64,000 nucleotides of DNA from Tropicimonas sp033101155 (GTDB lineage Bacteria; Pseudomonadota; Alphaproteobacteria; Rhodobacterales; Rhodobacteraceae), in the NCBI RefSeq assembly GCF_033101155.1, contig NZ_JAWMPX010000001.1:425582-489581 (forward strand), written 5' to 3'. A program made the translations under genes and the position numbers. The notes below the pieces were generated by a model. The model had not been told where the DNA came from and made no database searches. It saw nothing but the letters and a program-made list of their open reading frames with translations. Numbering within the stretch: the first letter of the stretch is position 1; every line of letters begins with the position of its first letter. This document shows positions 53,299-61,637 of this stretch, piece by piece.

Positions 53299-54510
53299 TC
53301 AGCCGCCCACCGGATAGGCATCCTCGAAGCCCATACCCTTCACTTTCTTGACCAGCGAGGCACGGTCCACCTTGGTGTTCACAGGGCCGGCCACCACCCG
53401 CCAGAAGGTCTTGCCGGAGCTTTTCTGCTCGTAAACCTGCGGCACGACCCCGTTCTGCCGAAGCGAGGTGGCAGTATTGTTGGCGTTGTCCTCGACGGAG
53501 AAGATGCCGATCTGGACATAGGGTTTGTCCAGACGGGAGGTGGTTTGGCGCGCCTCGGGGGCGGCGGCAGGCTCGTCTGCAATGACGCGCGGGGCGGGAT
53601 CCAGCGACTGCGCCGTGATCGCACCGGCGGCGAGCGCCGCGGTGTCGGCTGTCACCGAAGCCGGTGTCACGACGTCCTGGTTCTTGCGCTTGAACGGGTT
53701 CCAGCCACGCTTCTTGGCAGGTTCCGGCTCGATAACAAGGACGTCTGTTGTCGCGCTTGCAACCTCTTCGGCTACATCGGTTGCGGTGGTCTTGCCTGCG
53801 GCAGCCGCGACTGTCGTCGCGTCCACCATATCGGTTGCGGTGTCTGTGCTTGTCTTTGCTTTACGCTTGAACGGGTTCCAGCCGCGCTTGGGCGTTTCGG
53901 CTGCGACAGCGTCGCCCACTGTTTCGGTTGCGGCTTCCGCAACGCCTTCGACCGTGTCGCCGGTTTCGGCACGGTCGATCGCGGCTGCGGCGCTGGCGAT
54001 CGTTGCATCCTCGGCTACATCGGTCGCGTCAGTCTCGGAAACGGCTTCGTTTGGCGTCTCGGTCGTGGGGGCGGGTTCTTCGCGCCGCAATGCGGTGACA
54101 TTGAGCGAAGTCGGTGCGCCGGCGAGCATGCCGAGCGCGGTTGCGGCATCCGATGAGACCTGGATCTTGGGCCCCGGATGTTCCCGCTCCCGCTTGAACA
54201 GCGCGCCGATGACGAACTTCCCGTTGTCCATATTGCGAATGATCACTCGCTCCGGATCATTCACCTCCGAATAGGCAACCCAGACGCCTCCCAGAGACGG
54301 ACGCCCGTCCCAGAGGCCCTTGTCATTGGTCTGGAAGACTTCGGGCGCCTCGACATCGCGCTCGACCAGCCGGCTGGCTGCAGGGCGCTCGGAAAAGGCC
54401 GTCGCGTCGCCGGCCGCATCGCCCGCGGTTTCGGACCCTTCCATGCATCCTGAGAGAGAAAGCGTCAGTATTGACGCGCTGGTAAAGAGAATCTGCCTGT
54501 AGCCGCCCAT
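53299..54510 (-). CDS. SPOR-domain lipoprotein
   Basis: A 403-residue envelope protein. The signal peptide ends in the lipobox LSGC (Cys22). A long low-complexity Ala/Thr/Glu region (about 130-320) contains two copies of KRGWNPFKRK. The C-terminal SPOR domain (about 327-401, from KPYVQIGIFS to WRVVAGPVN and YPVGG) binds denuded septal peptidoglycan. It is followed by the carboxypeptidase gene, so both are cell-wall related. Confidence 0.88.
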   Translation of the reverse strand: MGGYRQILFTSASILTLSLSGCMEGSETAGDAAGDATAFSERPAASRLVERDVEAPEVFQTNDKGLWDGRPSLGGVWVAYSEVNDPERVIIRNMDNGKFVIGALFKREREHPGPKIQVSSDAATALGMLAGAPTSLNVTALRREEPAPTTETPNEAVSETDATDVAEDATIASAAAAIDRAETGDTVEGVAEAATETVGDAVAAETPKRGWNPFKRKAKTSTDTATDMVDATTVAAAAGKTTATDVAEEVASATTDVLVIEPEPAKKRGWNPFKRKNQDVVTPASVTADTAALAAGAITAQSLDPAPRVIADEPAAAPEARQTTSRLDKPYVQIGIFSVEDNANNTATSLRQNGVVPQVYEQKSSGKTFWRVVAGPVNTKVDRASLVKKVKGMGFEDAYPVGG

Positions 54511-54706
54511 TTTCGCCCCTTTGTCCGCGTGTTTTTCACGCTTTGGCGGCCGCTCGACTGCTCGTGTATGGCCGCTTTGCTCTTGTTATACATGCTTGGC
54601 GTGCTTGGGAAAAGTCCCCAGCGAATCGTTGGCAACAATCGGCTTCCCAAGCGTGTCAAATGGGTTCCAGAATCGAAAGGAAGGGTTTAAGGGATCGTCT
54701 CCGGAT

Positions 54707-54796
54707 GGAGGCGTGGCAGAGTGGTCGAATGCACCGGTCTTGAAAACCGGCGTACGTGAAAGCGTACCGTGGGTTCGAATCCCACCGCCTCCGCCA
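54707..54796 (+). tRNA. tRNA-Ser (anticodon UGA)
   Basis: A 90-nt class II tRNA. Acceptor GGAGGCG (54707-54713) pairs with CGCCTCC (54786-54792), discriminator G and encoded CCA at 54794-54796. The anticodon arm CCGGTCTTGAAAACCGG presents TGA. A long variable arm (CGTACGTGAAAGCGTACC region) and GGTTCGAATCC T-arm are present. It borders the sparsely coding accessory stretch on its right. Confidence 0.97.
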
Positions 54797-54876
54797 TTTT
54801 GGTATAAATTTCCCTATATATTCAAGGGGATGGCTTCAAAAATCGAGACTAGGTCCCCCATTTTATCTACCATTTG

Positions 54877-55527
54877 TTATCGGATTGGCTCGGAACTTTG
54901 CCCGCCGAGTTCCTGTTGCTGCTGCTCCGGCTGACAGCTGTCATCGGATTCGGATAGCCACGCTGGAGGAGGACCCATCGGTGAGGTCCATTCGTGGCCG
55001 GTGAGTTCGGACAGCCGTCGCAGCTGCCTATTTTGCTGTTCGACAAGGTACTCGCCCAACCAAGTGACTAACGGTTCCCACTCACGAGGTGCGCCGAAGT
55101 GCATGCCAACCCTCATTGAACCAGCAAAGTGAAATCTCCCGTCTTGGAATGTGATATCTCCCATCGAAGCAACTGAATGGTGACTGTCGTGATGGGCATA
55201 GCGCTTGTTCCTAAGCTCCATGATGTCGTCATGGTGAGACCTGAGTTCCATCGGGATTTTGCTTCTGGAAATTCGCGTTGTGCCGTCGGAAGAAGCAAAA
55301 AGGCGTCCATATGAAATCACCAAAGCAGTTGTCATCGCTTCGATTTCGAAAAGCAGCTCCATTGTGATGTCGTCAGCGCTCCATGGGCCCATGCTTTTTA
55401 GACGATAATACATGAAGGAGACTTGAGTGGCGGCGAACCCAGTTCGAATCGCCTTGCCCAAGCGCTCAATGTCCTGACTCCGTTCTTCCAGCACGTTGTT
55501 GAACCATTCTTCCGTATAGTCAGGCAA
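54877..55527 (-). CDS. Uncharacterised protein with a HEPN-like Rx5H motif
   Basis: A 216-residue protein starting at TTG 55527, with a strong GGGAGG ribosome site 8 nt upstream. It is mostly helical. The segment MELRNKRYAHHDSHHSV has the R-x5-H spacing seen in HEPN ribonuclease and AbiV/Cthe_2314-type proteins, where Arg and His are the active site. Gln/Glu-rich tail. I do not recognise a named family; the HEPN link is a motif-level guess. It stands alone next to tRNA-Ser, a common site for accessory defence genes. Confidence 0.6.
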   Translation of the reverse strand: MPDYTEEWFNNVLEERSQDIERLGKAIRTGFAATQVSFMYYRLKSMGPWSADDITMELLFEIEAMTTALVISYGRLFASSDGTTRISRSKIPMELRSHHDDIMELRNKRYAHHDSHHSVASMGDITFQDGRFHFAGSMRVGMHFGAPREWEPLVTWLGEYLVEQQNRQLRRLSELTGHEWTSPMGPPPAWLSESDDSCQPEQQQQELGGQSSEPIR

Positions 55528-55946
55528 ATCAAAAGCCTCCCGTGAGCACGTAGTCTGCGCCGCCCTTTGGGCTGCAACCTACACAAAAGACAAAAGCAAA
55601 GAAAACGCTCAGCGCTCGGCCGGGCGTCGCTGACAGTGGGTGAAGCGTCTCAGCGGCGTTTCCTTGCGAGTGAGTTCCATGTCTGCCGTGAATGCCCAAG
55701 GAATCCGCCAACGAATACTGGACAACCTCCTTTCGGCCCGCATCATGGACAACGCATTGCGGGGCTACTGATGCGAATACATGGTTGCCGACCATCCAAC
55801 TGCGTCCGAAGGCCCGACACGATGACGCGAGGTGCACGCGGGCGCCTTGCCATCGCGCCAACTCCGATTGAGTGCTTGGCCCAATCGATTGATGCAGCCG
55901 CGAGCCGGTAGCGCTGCTGTCCAGAGCGGCACCTGCCAATTCACAT
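55528..55946. other. Stretch without a supported gene
   Basis: Open frames exist on both strands but lack ribosome sites and family features. The minus strand just upstream of the HEPN-like gene could encode a short lipoprotein-like segment (SVFFAFVFCVGCSPKGG), but it has no start codon nearby. Confidence 0.4.
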
Positions 55947-56429
55947 TCAGGGTGCCAAACAGCCGCGTTGGTGATTGGTAACCACACGTGAAGCGCATCT
56001 TTCATTCTCGGAGGCGAGATACATGCTTTCGGGCCGTGCGCTGTAAATGAAGCGCATCACCATTTCCCAATTGCCTCCCATCTCTGCCACGTACCGAGCG
56101 ATATCTTGATACACCGGGTCATCAAACGGAACGGCTACGCCTCGCCTCGAAACCTGGTGAAAGCCTACCTCACTGAACGGATACCACATGAAACGGGTCG
56201 TCCCGCCAAAGAACGCAAGCGGACACGCAGAGTAACAATCATTGAGTAGTTCTGTTTCCAAACCCGCGTTTCGGATTAGCCGTCCGGCCTCTAACGCCTC
56301 GTACACCGCTCCGCCCCCACTTCCGAGGCCGACAACCGTGGCATCTGGGTAGTGGACTATCGCTTCCCTTACCGTATCGGCGAAGCCCGTCGTGATATCC
56401 CCTTGAATGCCGGTTCTGGATCGGAACAC
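55947..56429 (-). pseudogene. ClpP/crotonase-fold (COG3904-like) protein, probably truncated
   Basis: A 160-residue frame from GTG 56429. The central part fits the secreted ClpP-like family: GDITTGFADTVREAI, GLGSGGGAVYEALEAGRLIRNAG, LLNDCYSACPLAFFGGTTRF (Ser of CYSAC as nucleophile), then EVGFHQVSR. The family normally has a signal peptide and about 100 more residues before this point. Here a stop codon lies directly before the GTG, and a different frame reads on upstream without one, suggesting a frameshift near 56420. The C-terminus also ends early in non-family residues. Confidence 0.5.
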
Positions 56430-56591
56430 TCATAGTAACCACTCCCTGCAAGGGGCCGTTCACAAGTGCTGGGGACGAACCACAACCGCGCACTGTCCTT
56501 GGGGGCGAAGGGTGGTGGAATCCGCATCCCTTGCTCGCGAGCGTATCGGTTCCGTTTCGCAGTTGATTTCGGTAAAATCTGAGGAGGTGGC

Positions 56592-56891
56592 ATGGTCGGA
56601 TTCCTCGCGAGCCTAGGCGTGAGCGATCTATGTGCAGGGTGGCCGGGAACCGCTTCATACGCAGCCACACAAGCGGCTCACATGGCACTGGGATGTGTCG
56701 CGGCACTGATGCCCCGATCCTTGCAAATCGTCCTCCTGGGCGCATGGCTGGCGAAGGAGGCATTTTCAGACATTGCCGGTTGCGGCTGGGCCGGTGGGGT
56801 TATGGCAGACAGCGCGACGGATTTGGCCTGCGCTGCAATCGGCTGGGCCGCTGTATCAAGATTCAGGAGAAGAAATGGGCGGAGTGGGTAG
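56592..56891 (+). CDS. Small membrane protein of unknown function
   Basis: A 99-residue protein from ATG 56592 with a GAGGAGG ribosome site 6 nt upstream. Three hydrophobic segments are visible (about 1-25, 28-55, 60-88) with Gly/Ala packing and a basic C-terminus. It overlaps the start of the following zinc-ribbon gene by 17 bp. No family recognised. The layout resembles small phage- or element-borne membrane proteins. Confidence 0.65.
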   Translation: MVGFLASLGVSDLCAGWPGTASYAATQAAHMALGCVAALMPRSLQIVLLGAWLAKEAFSDIAGCGWAGGVMADSATDLACAAIGWAAVSRFRRRNGRSG

Positions 56892-57504
56892 TGGGCGGCG
56901 CTGGCATTACGGGGCCAGGAACACAACAGAGGACTATCGGGCAGTAGATGTTCGGTGGCTCAAGCGCCGGGGTTGTCTGGAGTCGGGATTCTCAGGCAAC
57001 GTAACCTGGTCCTGGCAGGGCGAAGTCACAGGCACAGTCGGCCTGCGGGCAGAGCCGGGGCGGGTCATCCTAGACTATCGGTCGCGGAGCGCGGGCGAAG
57101 AGTGGGAGAGCTTGCGCTACAGCGTCCATCTCGACACGTCGCCCTGTCACATGGGCGGCGCGCGGCAATGGTTCCTATGCCCTGTACAGGGCTGCGGACG
57201 GCGTGTTGCGGTGCTCTATGGCGGGCGGATATTCGCGTGCCGCCAGTGTCATGGCCTGGCCTATCCCTCTCAGCGTGAGGATGCAGGCGACAGGGCCACG
57301 CGGAAGGCTGACAGGATACGCGAAAGGCTGGACTGGGAGCCGGGTATCCTGAACGGTTCGGAACCGTGGAACAAACCCAAAGGGATGCACTGGCGAACGT
57401 TCGAGAGGCTGAACCGTCAGCATGACAGGTTTTTTCACCAATCTCTGGCTGACATCGCGAACAGGGTTGGCTTTGAAAGCGACATGGCGGAGTTCGTTGG
57501 ATAG
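56875..57504 (+). CDS. Zinc-ribbon-like protein frequent in accessory DNA
   Basis: A 209-residue protein from ATG 56875 (MGGVGSGRRWHYG) with CAGGAGAAG upstream. A central beta-rich part (GNVTWSWQGEVTGTVGLR) is followed by a split zinc ribbon: CPVQGCGRRVAVLYGG with a second pair CRQC, then the conserved LAYPSQREDAGDRATRKADRIR, and GMHWRTFERL. I recall closely similar orphan proteins scattered through integrated elements of Proteobacteria, with no known function. Nucleic-acid binding through the ribbon is plausible. Coupled to the small membrane protein before it. Confidence 0.75.
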   Translation: MGGVGSGRRWHYGARNTTEDYRAVDVRWLKRRGCLESGFSGNVTWSWQGEVTGTVGLRAEPGRVILDYRSRSAGEEWESLRYSVHLDTSPCHMGGARQWFLCPVQGCGRRVAVLYGGRIFACRQCHGLAYPSQREDAGDRATRKADRIRERLDWEPGILNGSEPWNKPKGMHWRTFERLNRQHDRFFHQSLADIANRVGFESDMAEFVG

Positions 57505-58346
57505 CGACGAAACGCACTGTTTCCAACAAAGGCCGTTAATCTTCGAAACACTCTTTTGCCATCTAGCGGACCTAAAGTCGCGTCTACGTCGAAACAATCC
57601 AGCAACCACATCGAATTGTCATCGAACCGACCACCAAGCCACGGTCTCTCAGAGCACACTGACACACATGCGGCCAAAGTGTTGACGCCTGTCACAGCGC
57701 AGCCTTGTTGTCGGAATTCCGGGCCAGAAAGTGCCGTTTTCTCCTCCCACCTTCCACTCTGTCGAGCGCGTTCTTTCTGCGCTCGGGCCTACTTTTCCCT
57801 GTGCGGTTCCGGGTGCAGGAATGCTCGTGTTTTTTGAGCATTCCTGCCCCAATTCGGGAGTATTTTGATTCGGGAGTATTTTGAGGTGTCCATTGAGAAA
57901 TCCCATAGTCGAGCCTCCTTTGCCCAACTGAAGTGCCAAACCACAATCGACGCCGATGACCGCACTAGGCCACGCTTCTACCGGCGGTTTCTGAGTTGGC
58001 TGAAGCGCTTCGTGCCAAGAATGCTCAAACGATACTGAACCGGTCGCAGCGTCGAACCGTGAATCGGCCATAGCGCAAGCAACGAAGGCCAAAGTGACTC
58101 GTTGAGGCGACCACAAGAAGACGAGTGAACGGCTTGCTGCGTGTCGTCACAATCCTGAGCGCAAAGCCGCCCCAACGAGTTCCGACCAGTGCCAGCGATA
58201 GCGGACGTGCGCCGGTCGGACCATGAACTGATGAATTGCGGACATTGCGGTCATCCGCCGTCGGAATCACTACGACAGCAACCTGCGCATTGCGGACGCA
58301 AGCAAAGATTTGGAAGTGTCTGCTACCGAGGGTTGCCGCGATCATT
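57505..58346. other. 842-bp stretch without a supported gene; hairpins and a tandem repeat
   Basis: No frame here has both a ribosome site and family features. The notable structure is at 57763-57883 (listed separately). The rest, around 58140-58340, is mosaic non-coding sequence rich in CGGACATTGCGG-like words of the kind often left between degraded genes in Rhodobacterales. Confidence 0.5.
57763..57883. repeat. Two hairpins followed by a perfect 16-bp tandem repeat
   Basis: Hairpin A: CGAGCGC 57763-57769 with GCGCTCG 57779-57785, 9-nt loop. Hairpin B: 12-bp perfect stem 57815-57826 with 57836-57847, loop rich in T. Then ATTCGGGAGTATTTTG occurs twice head-to-tail at 57852-57867 and 57868-57883. 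Function unknown; it could be a terminator or processing site or a recombination/regulator-binding array. Confidence 0.6.
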
Positions 58347-58895
58347 CTAGCGAAGGTGGGCGCGTCGCAAGAGTATGCGCCAGGCCAACAGGGACGAAAT
58401 TCCAATGACCGCCCCCATGAGGAGGGCATTGGCTATCACAACACCGCCGAGCAACGAGGTTGCGATCCTTCCGGTGAATTGCAAAGCAGGGCCGTTGAAG
58501 ACTGCTAGCCAGTCCTGCAGAGACGATACCAACAAGATCGACAGGCTCACAGGTGTCAGAATGAATGCCGCTCCGACACAGAATACTCCCCGACCCAGTG
58601 TGGCGCGTGGAGTCGACGCGCGTAATACAATTGCAGCTGTGCCTCCGAAAGTACCAATTGCAAGGAGCAATTCCGCCAGAATGGCTTGATCGCTTGGACT
58701 TGAACCAGTGAGAGCCGAGACAAGCGGCATGAGAGCAAATGTAGTGATCCCGGCGGCCACAAAGCCAGCGAACCGCTTGACCCACTGGCGCGATGGTTGA
58801 ACTCCGGATTGGTGCGTTTCCTGTTCGGGAGCGTGTGCAGCAACAACCGCTTGAGCGCGCGGTTTTGATGAAGATGTCGGGAGCGATGTTTTCAC
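58347..58895 (-). CDS. Four-helix membrane protein of unknown function
   Basis: A 182-residue protein, start taken at GTG 58895 (VKTSLPTSSSKPRAQAVV); the open frame continues upstream but is not protein-like. An N-terminal hydrophilic tail of about 40 residues precedes four predicted membrane helices (FAGFVAAGITTFALMPLV; AILAELLLAIGTFGGTAAIV; GVFCVGAAFILTPVSLSILL; SLLGGVVIANALLMGAVIGI) and a basic end. No family recognised. It is divergent from nothing obvious and lies within the accessory region. Confidence 0.55.
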   Translation of the reverse strand: MKTSLPTSSSKPRAQAVVAAHAPEQETHQSGVQPSRQWVKRFAGFVAAGITTFALMPLVSALTGSSPSDQAILAELLLAIGTFGGTAAIVLRASTPRATLGRGVFCVGAAFILTPVSLSILLVSSLQDWLAVFNGPALQFTGRIATSLLGGVVIANALLMGAVIGISSLLAWRILLRRAHLR

Positions 58896-59460
58896 AGGTT
58901 TCGACCTTGTTCTTGAAATAGCAGCCCAGGCGGCCGCCGGTGCTCGAGATATCGGCGAAGTCGGCCCCCGTTTCTTTTGGCCTTTGGTCAACCTGTTGTG
59001 GGAACTGGACAGACATCGGTGATCGCACGGCGCGTTTCGAGCGGTGAATTCCAATTGAAGCCTTGCCGTCTGCAACAGTCCGATACCAGGGCTGCTCAAA
59101 GCACGTTCCCGTGTCGAGATTTTTTGCATTTCCACGGATCACTCAACGGTCCAAGGCGACCCAAGGCCATGCCAGGCCCCGGCGCTGTCTTCCTGCAGCT
59201 TGGCGAGCCAACGCGGTCGGAGAAGTTTCTACGGCAAGAGGTGCGTATAGAATCCGAGGACACTCCTCCGAGCGCGGTTTCAGTGCTAGGACCGCGATTT
59301 CCCACGGCTATCGGATTTGGCTCGCAAGCGCGCCGCTGTGAAATTGTCCAGAACCCAAAAAATCTTGGCCAAGCGCCAAAAGAACTTGGACGGCAATCTC
59401 GCCAAGTTCTGGAGCACAGGCAGCCAAAGGGGTTGCCGCTTCAAACAAAGGTAGCAAGAA
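58896..59460. other. 565-bp stretch without a supported gene
   Basis: Contains the upstream regions of the four-helix membrane protein and of the glycine-zipper protein. Open frames are present on both strands but show no ribosome sites, family motifs or normal residue composition. Confidence 0.5.
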
Positions 59461-59745
59461 ATGACGAACTCTCTGAACACTCTCAAAGCCGCGACTCTCT
59501 CGGGCGCGATACTCCTGGTTATGCCCATGGCTGCCCAAGCCGACTATGTCGCTGACCAAGCTCTGAAGGGAGCAGTAGCAGGGGCCGCCATCGCGGGTGT
59601 TACTGGCAACAACATGGCCGCTGGCGCCATGGCGGGTGCCACGGTAGGCGCGGTCAACGGCGCTATCGATAAAGATAACTTCGAAGATGCCCAAGATCGC
59701 GCCAACGAGCGCCGCGACGATTTCAAGGAGGACCGCCGCGACTAA
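59461..59745 (+). CDS. Small exported glycine-zipper protein
   Basis: A 94-residue protein from ATG 59461. The signal peptide (residues 1-27) ends MAAQA-DYV. Residues about 36-68 form a glycine zipper (GAVAGAAIAG, GAMAGATVGAVNG), which inserts in or associates with membranes, and the last 25 residues are highly charged (DRANERRDDFKEDRRD). Similar small proteins are envelope-stress or outer-membrane lipoprotein-like proteins. A hairpin follows the stop. Confidence 0.75.
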   Translation: MTNSLNTLKAATLSGAILLVMPMAAQADYVADQALKGAVAGAAIAGVTGNNMAAGAMAGATVGAVNGAIDKDNFEDAQDRANERRDDFKEDRRD

Positions 59746-59768
59746 CCAATCAGTACCGCCTCCCCGTC

Positions 59769-59809
59769 AACCGGCCTCGCCTCCATTCCCATTCCAGGCG
59801 GGACCGGTT
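59769..59809 (+). terminator. Hairpin after the glycine-zipper gene
   Basis: Arms AACCGG (59769-59774) and CCGGTT (59804-59809) enclose a second pairing CGCCT (59778-59782) with AGGCG (59796-59800). It begins 24 bp after the stop. No U-tract follows, so a transcript-end stabiliser is as likely as a true terminator. Confidence 0.4.
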
Positions 59810-60302
59810 GCAGCGTAGCGGTCCATCTCGCAGAGACAGGTCCGAAGTCTGGGAAAACAGAAAAGACGAACGAGCAGGTCCGCCAGATTTCGAATGCTGA
59901 CCGGATCGGACGATTGACCAAAAGCACGGAAGAAATGGGCGCCAGAAATCAGTTCCCCTGGCAGTAGGCATGGGCAAAGCAAACACCTGCTAGAATTACG
60001 ACATAGGGGAACTTCTCAATTTCTACGCTGTTCCAGCGGTAGGCGTTTCATCACCCAAGTTCCATCCCTGCATTTAGGACGGGCCATTGCAATTGGCCTG
60101 AACCGGTCATCCGAGTCTTTGCCTCGGACGTCCGCACAGTCGGCATAGTTTCCGTTCGAACGCGCCGCAGAATCGGTCAAAGTGGGATCAGAGCCTTAGT
60201 TCGCTGCTTTCACTACGAATGTCCGCTGTCGGGAAAGCATCAGGACTTTGCAGAGCCCGCTTCCTGCCAAACCGGGAGTTCAAGCACCAACAAAGTGGAA
60301 CA
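59810..60302. other. 493-bp stretch without a supported gene
   Basis: No convincing coding frame. The sequence is again the mosaic type with CGGACGTCCGC and TGTCCGCTGTCGGG words typical of non-coding remnants. It lies downstream of both the glycine-zipper gene and the convergent cysteine-rich peptide gene. Confidence 0.45.
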
Positions 60303-60545
60303 TCACTTGCAGGTGCTGTCTCCGCCACCACTTTCTTTGCAGTAGTAGCCGTCGCAGCAGGCGAAACGGCCACAAGTTTCGCCACGCCCAACGCAATCGC
60401 TTTGGCTTTGAGTGCTTAGTACTGAATAGATCTGCTCCACCGGGGGCTTCGGCGGTAGTGGGCTTCCTGGAACAGGCGACATCGCCGGGCTATCGACCAA
60501 GGTCAAGAATCCCAAAATCCCAGCTGCGATATTCATGAATTTCAC
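60303..60545 (-). CDS. Secreted cysteine-rich peptide with inhibitor-cystine-knot spacing
   Basis: An 80-residue precursor from GTG 60545, with an AAGGAG ribosome site 8-9 nt upstream that excludes the ATG three codons later. Residues about 1-22 form a signal peptide (KFMNIAAGILGFLTLVDSPA), then a Pro-rich spacer (PVPGSPLPPKPPVE), then a 32-residue C-terminal domain with six cysteines: CVGRGETC, GRFACC, DGYYC, ending DSTCK. The spacing C-x6-C-x4-CC-x4-C-x9-C is the classic knottin (ICK) or Dickkopf-like pattern of animal and plant toxins and inhibitors, rare in bacteria. Function is unknown; an exported protease inhibitor, toxin or lectin-like peptide is possible. Confidence 0.72.
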   Translation of the reverse strand: MKFMNIAAGILGFLTLVDSPAMSPVPGSPLPPKPPVEQIYSVLSTQSQSDCVGRGETCGRFACCDGYYCKESGGGDSTCK

Positions 60546-61259
60546 TCGTGAATCTCCTTTTCTGCTGGAAGACCGGCACAGGCGGCGCACAGCATCCATC
60601 CATGGGTCCGCTCACTTTGGGTCGCACAACTGCCAATCTTCTATCAGAATGCCGACGAGGCCGCTATGGCGCGTCTCAGGCTTGACGTTCGAACGCTTCC
60701 ACCGGGCGTCTGGTAGGTCTGCGTTGCCGACCTTGCAGTCGTTCGCTGCGGGTGCAGTATCCCCTGCTTTGCACACCGGGCGTTCGATCACGGGGAAGAG
60801 GACCGGACGTTCGTCGCTAGACCAACCAAGGTCAACTCAGTGGGACATTTCTGCCGTTGGCGTCCGATGCCGAGCAGTATGCTGCCTGCGTTATACTGAC
60901 AATGCCCAGTTTCCCCTTTTCGCAGGCGCGGCAATTGTAGTCAGGAGAGACCCGCCAGGCCGGACGTCAAAGAAGAACTAGAAATCAACGACAAGAACAA
61001 CTCGCTGGGGCGTCGGAACTCCGGCGTATATGCTCGCCGCACGACAATGCCGTGCCTTGACCCAATGCGAAAAGAACGCAGAAAAAACTGATGCCGACCG
61101 AAAAAAGATAGTTTGAGCACCCGGTCGATTTCTTCTGGCGCCATGCCACTACGTTAGAATGCGGCACCCATCCGCATTGGAACCAAGCATTCCGAGCTTC
61201 GGCCAATTCCTTCGATGTCGTCCGCCAAGGGCGTCACGGAGAGGGACGGCTTTAGAAAC
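60546..61259. other. 714-bp stretch without a supported gene
   Basis: A plus-strand frame of about 150 codons spans part of it but starts inside the peptide gene and has no family-like composition. Small minus-strand frames near 61000-61200 also lack support. It separates the cysteine-rich peptide from the cytochrome gene. Confidence 0.45.
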
Positions 61260-61637
61260 CTAATTGATTCCGAGTCTTAAGCGAGCTTGATCCGGAGAAA
61301 GTGACATCAGGAAAACCGCGATGTTCTTTGCCTCCACTTCACTCAACGCAATTTCGGGCATGGCCTCCACGCCGCGAACCGACTCCACGACATCCTTTAG
61401 GATCATGCCCTGAACATCCGGTGCGCTGCCGCCCGAAGCGTCTTTCCCGTGGCATTTTGCGCAGTTCTTTAGGAACAGCGTGCGCCCCGCCTTTATTTGA
61501 TCCTCTGGAAGCAAGAGTTCGGCGGCAGTTGTCTCGGAGGACCAAATGGGCAGGAGCATCAGAACGCAATACCGCAGTCCAGCGCGCGTGGCCTGCGTTC
61601 CCTGAAATAGAAACTGTCTTGGTCGAAACGGTCTCAC
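61260..61637 (-). CDS. Small c-type cytochrome
   Basis: A 125-residue monoheme cytochrome from GTG 61637. The signal peptide hydrophobic core is LRYCVLMLLPIW, ending near ETTAA-ELLLP. The heme site CAKCH is at residues 59-63; a downstream Met in GVEAMPEIALSEVEAKNIAVFL is the likely sixth ligand. It is a soluble periplasmic electron carrier of the class I type. It marks the end of the sparsely coding region and is transcribed after phoX with a 172-bp gap. Confidence 0.85.
   Translation of the reverse strand: MRPFRPRQFLFQGTQATRAGLRYCVLMLLPIWSSETTAAELLLPEDQIKAGRTLFLKNCAKCHGKDASGGSAPDVQGMILKDVVESVRGVEAMPEIALSEVEAKNIAVFLMSLSPDQARLRLGIN

Noticed and set aside
55530..55625. Short lipoprotein (SVFFAFVFCVGC region) upstream of the HEPN-like gene
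   Set aside because: There is no ATG, GTG or TTG in a suitable position, and the peptide would be under 35 residues.
60535..60981. Plus-strand frame overlapping the cysteine-rich peptide gene
   Set aside because: No ribosome site, no family, Arg/Ser-rich composition typical of a shadow frame.
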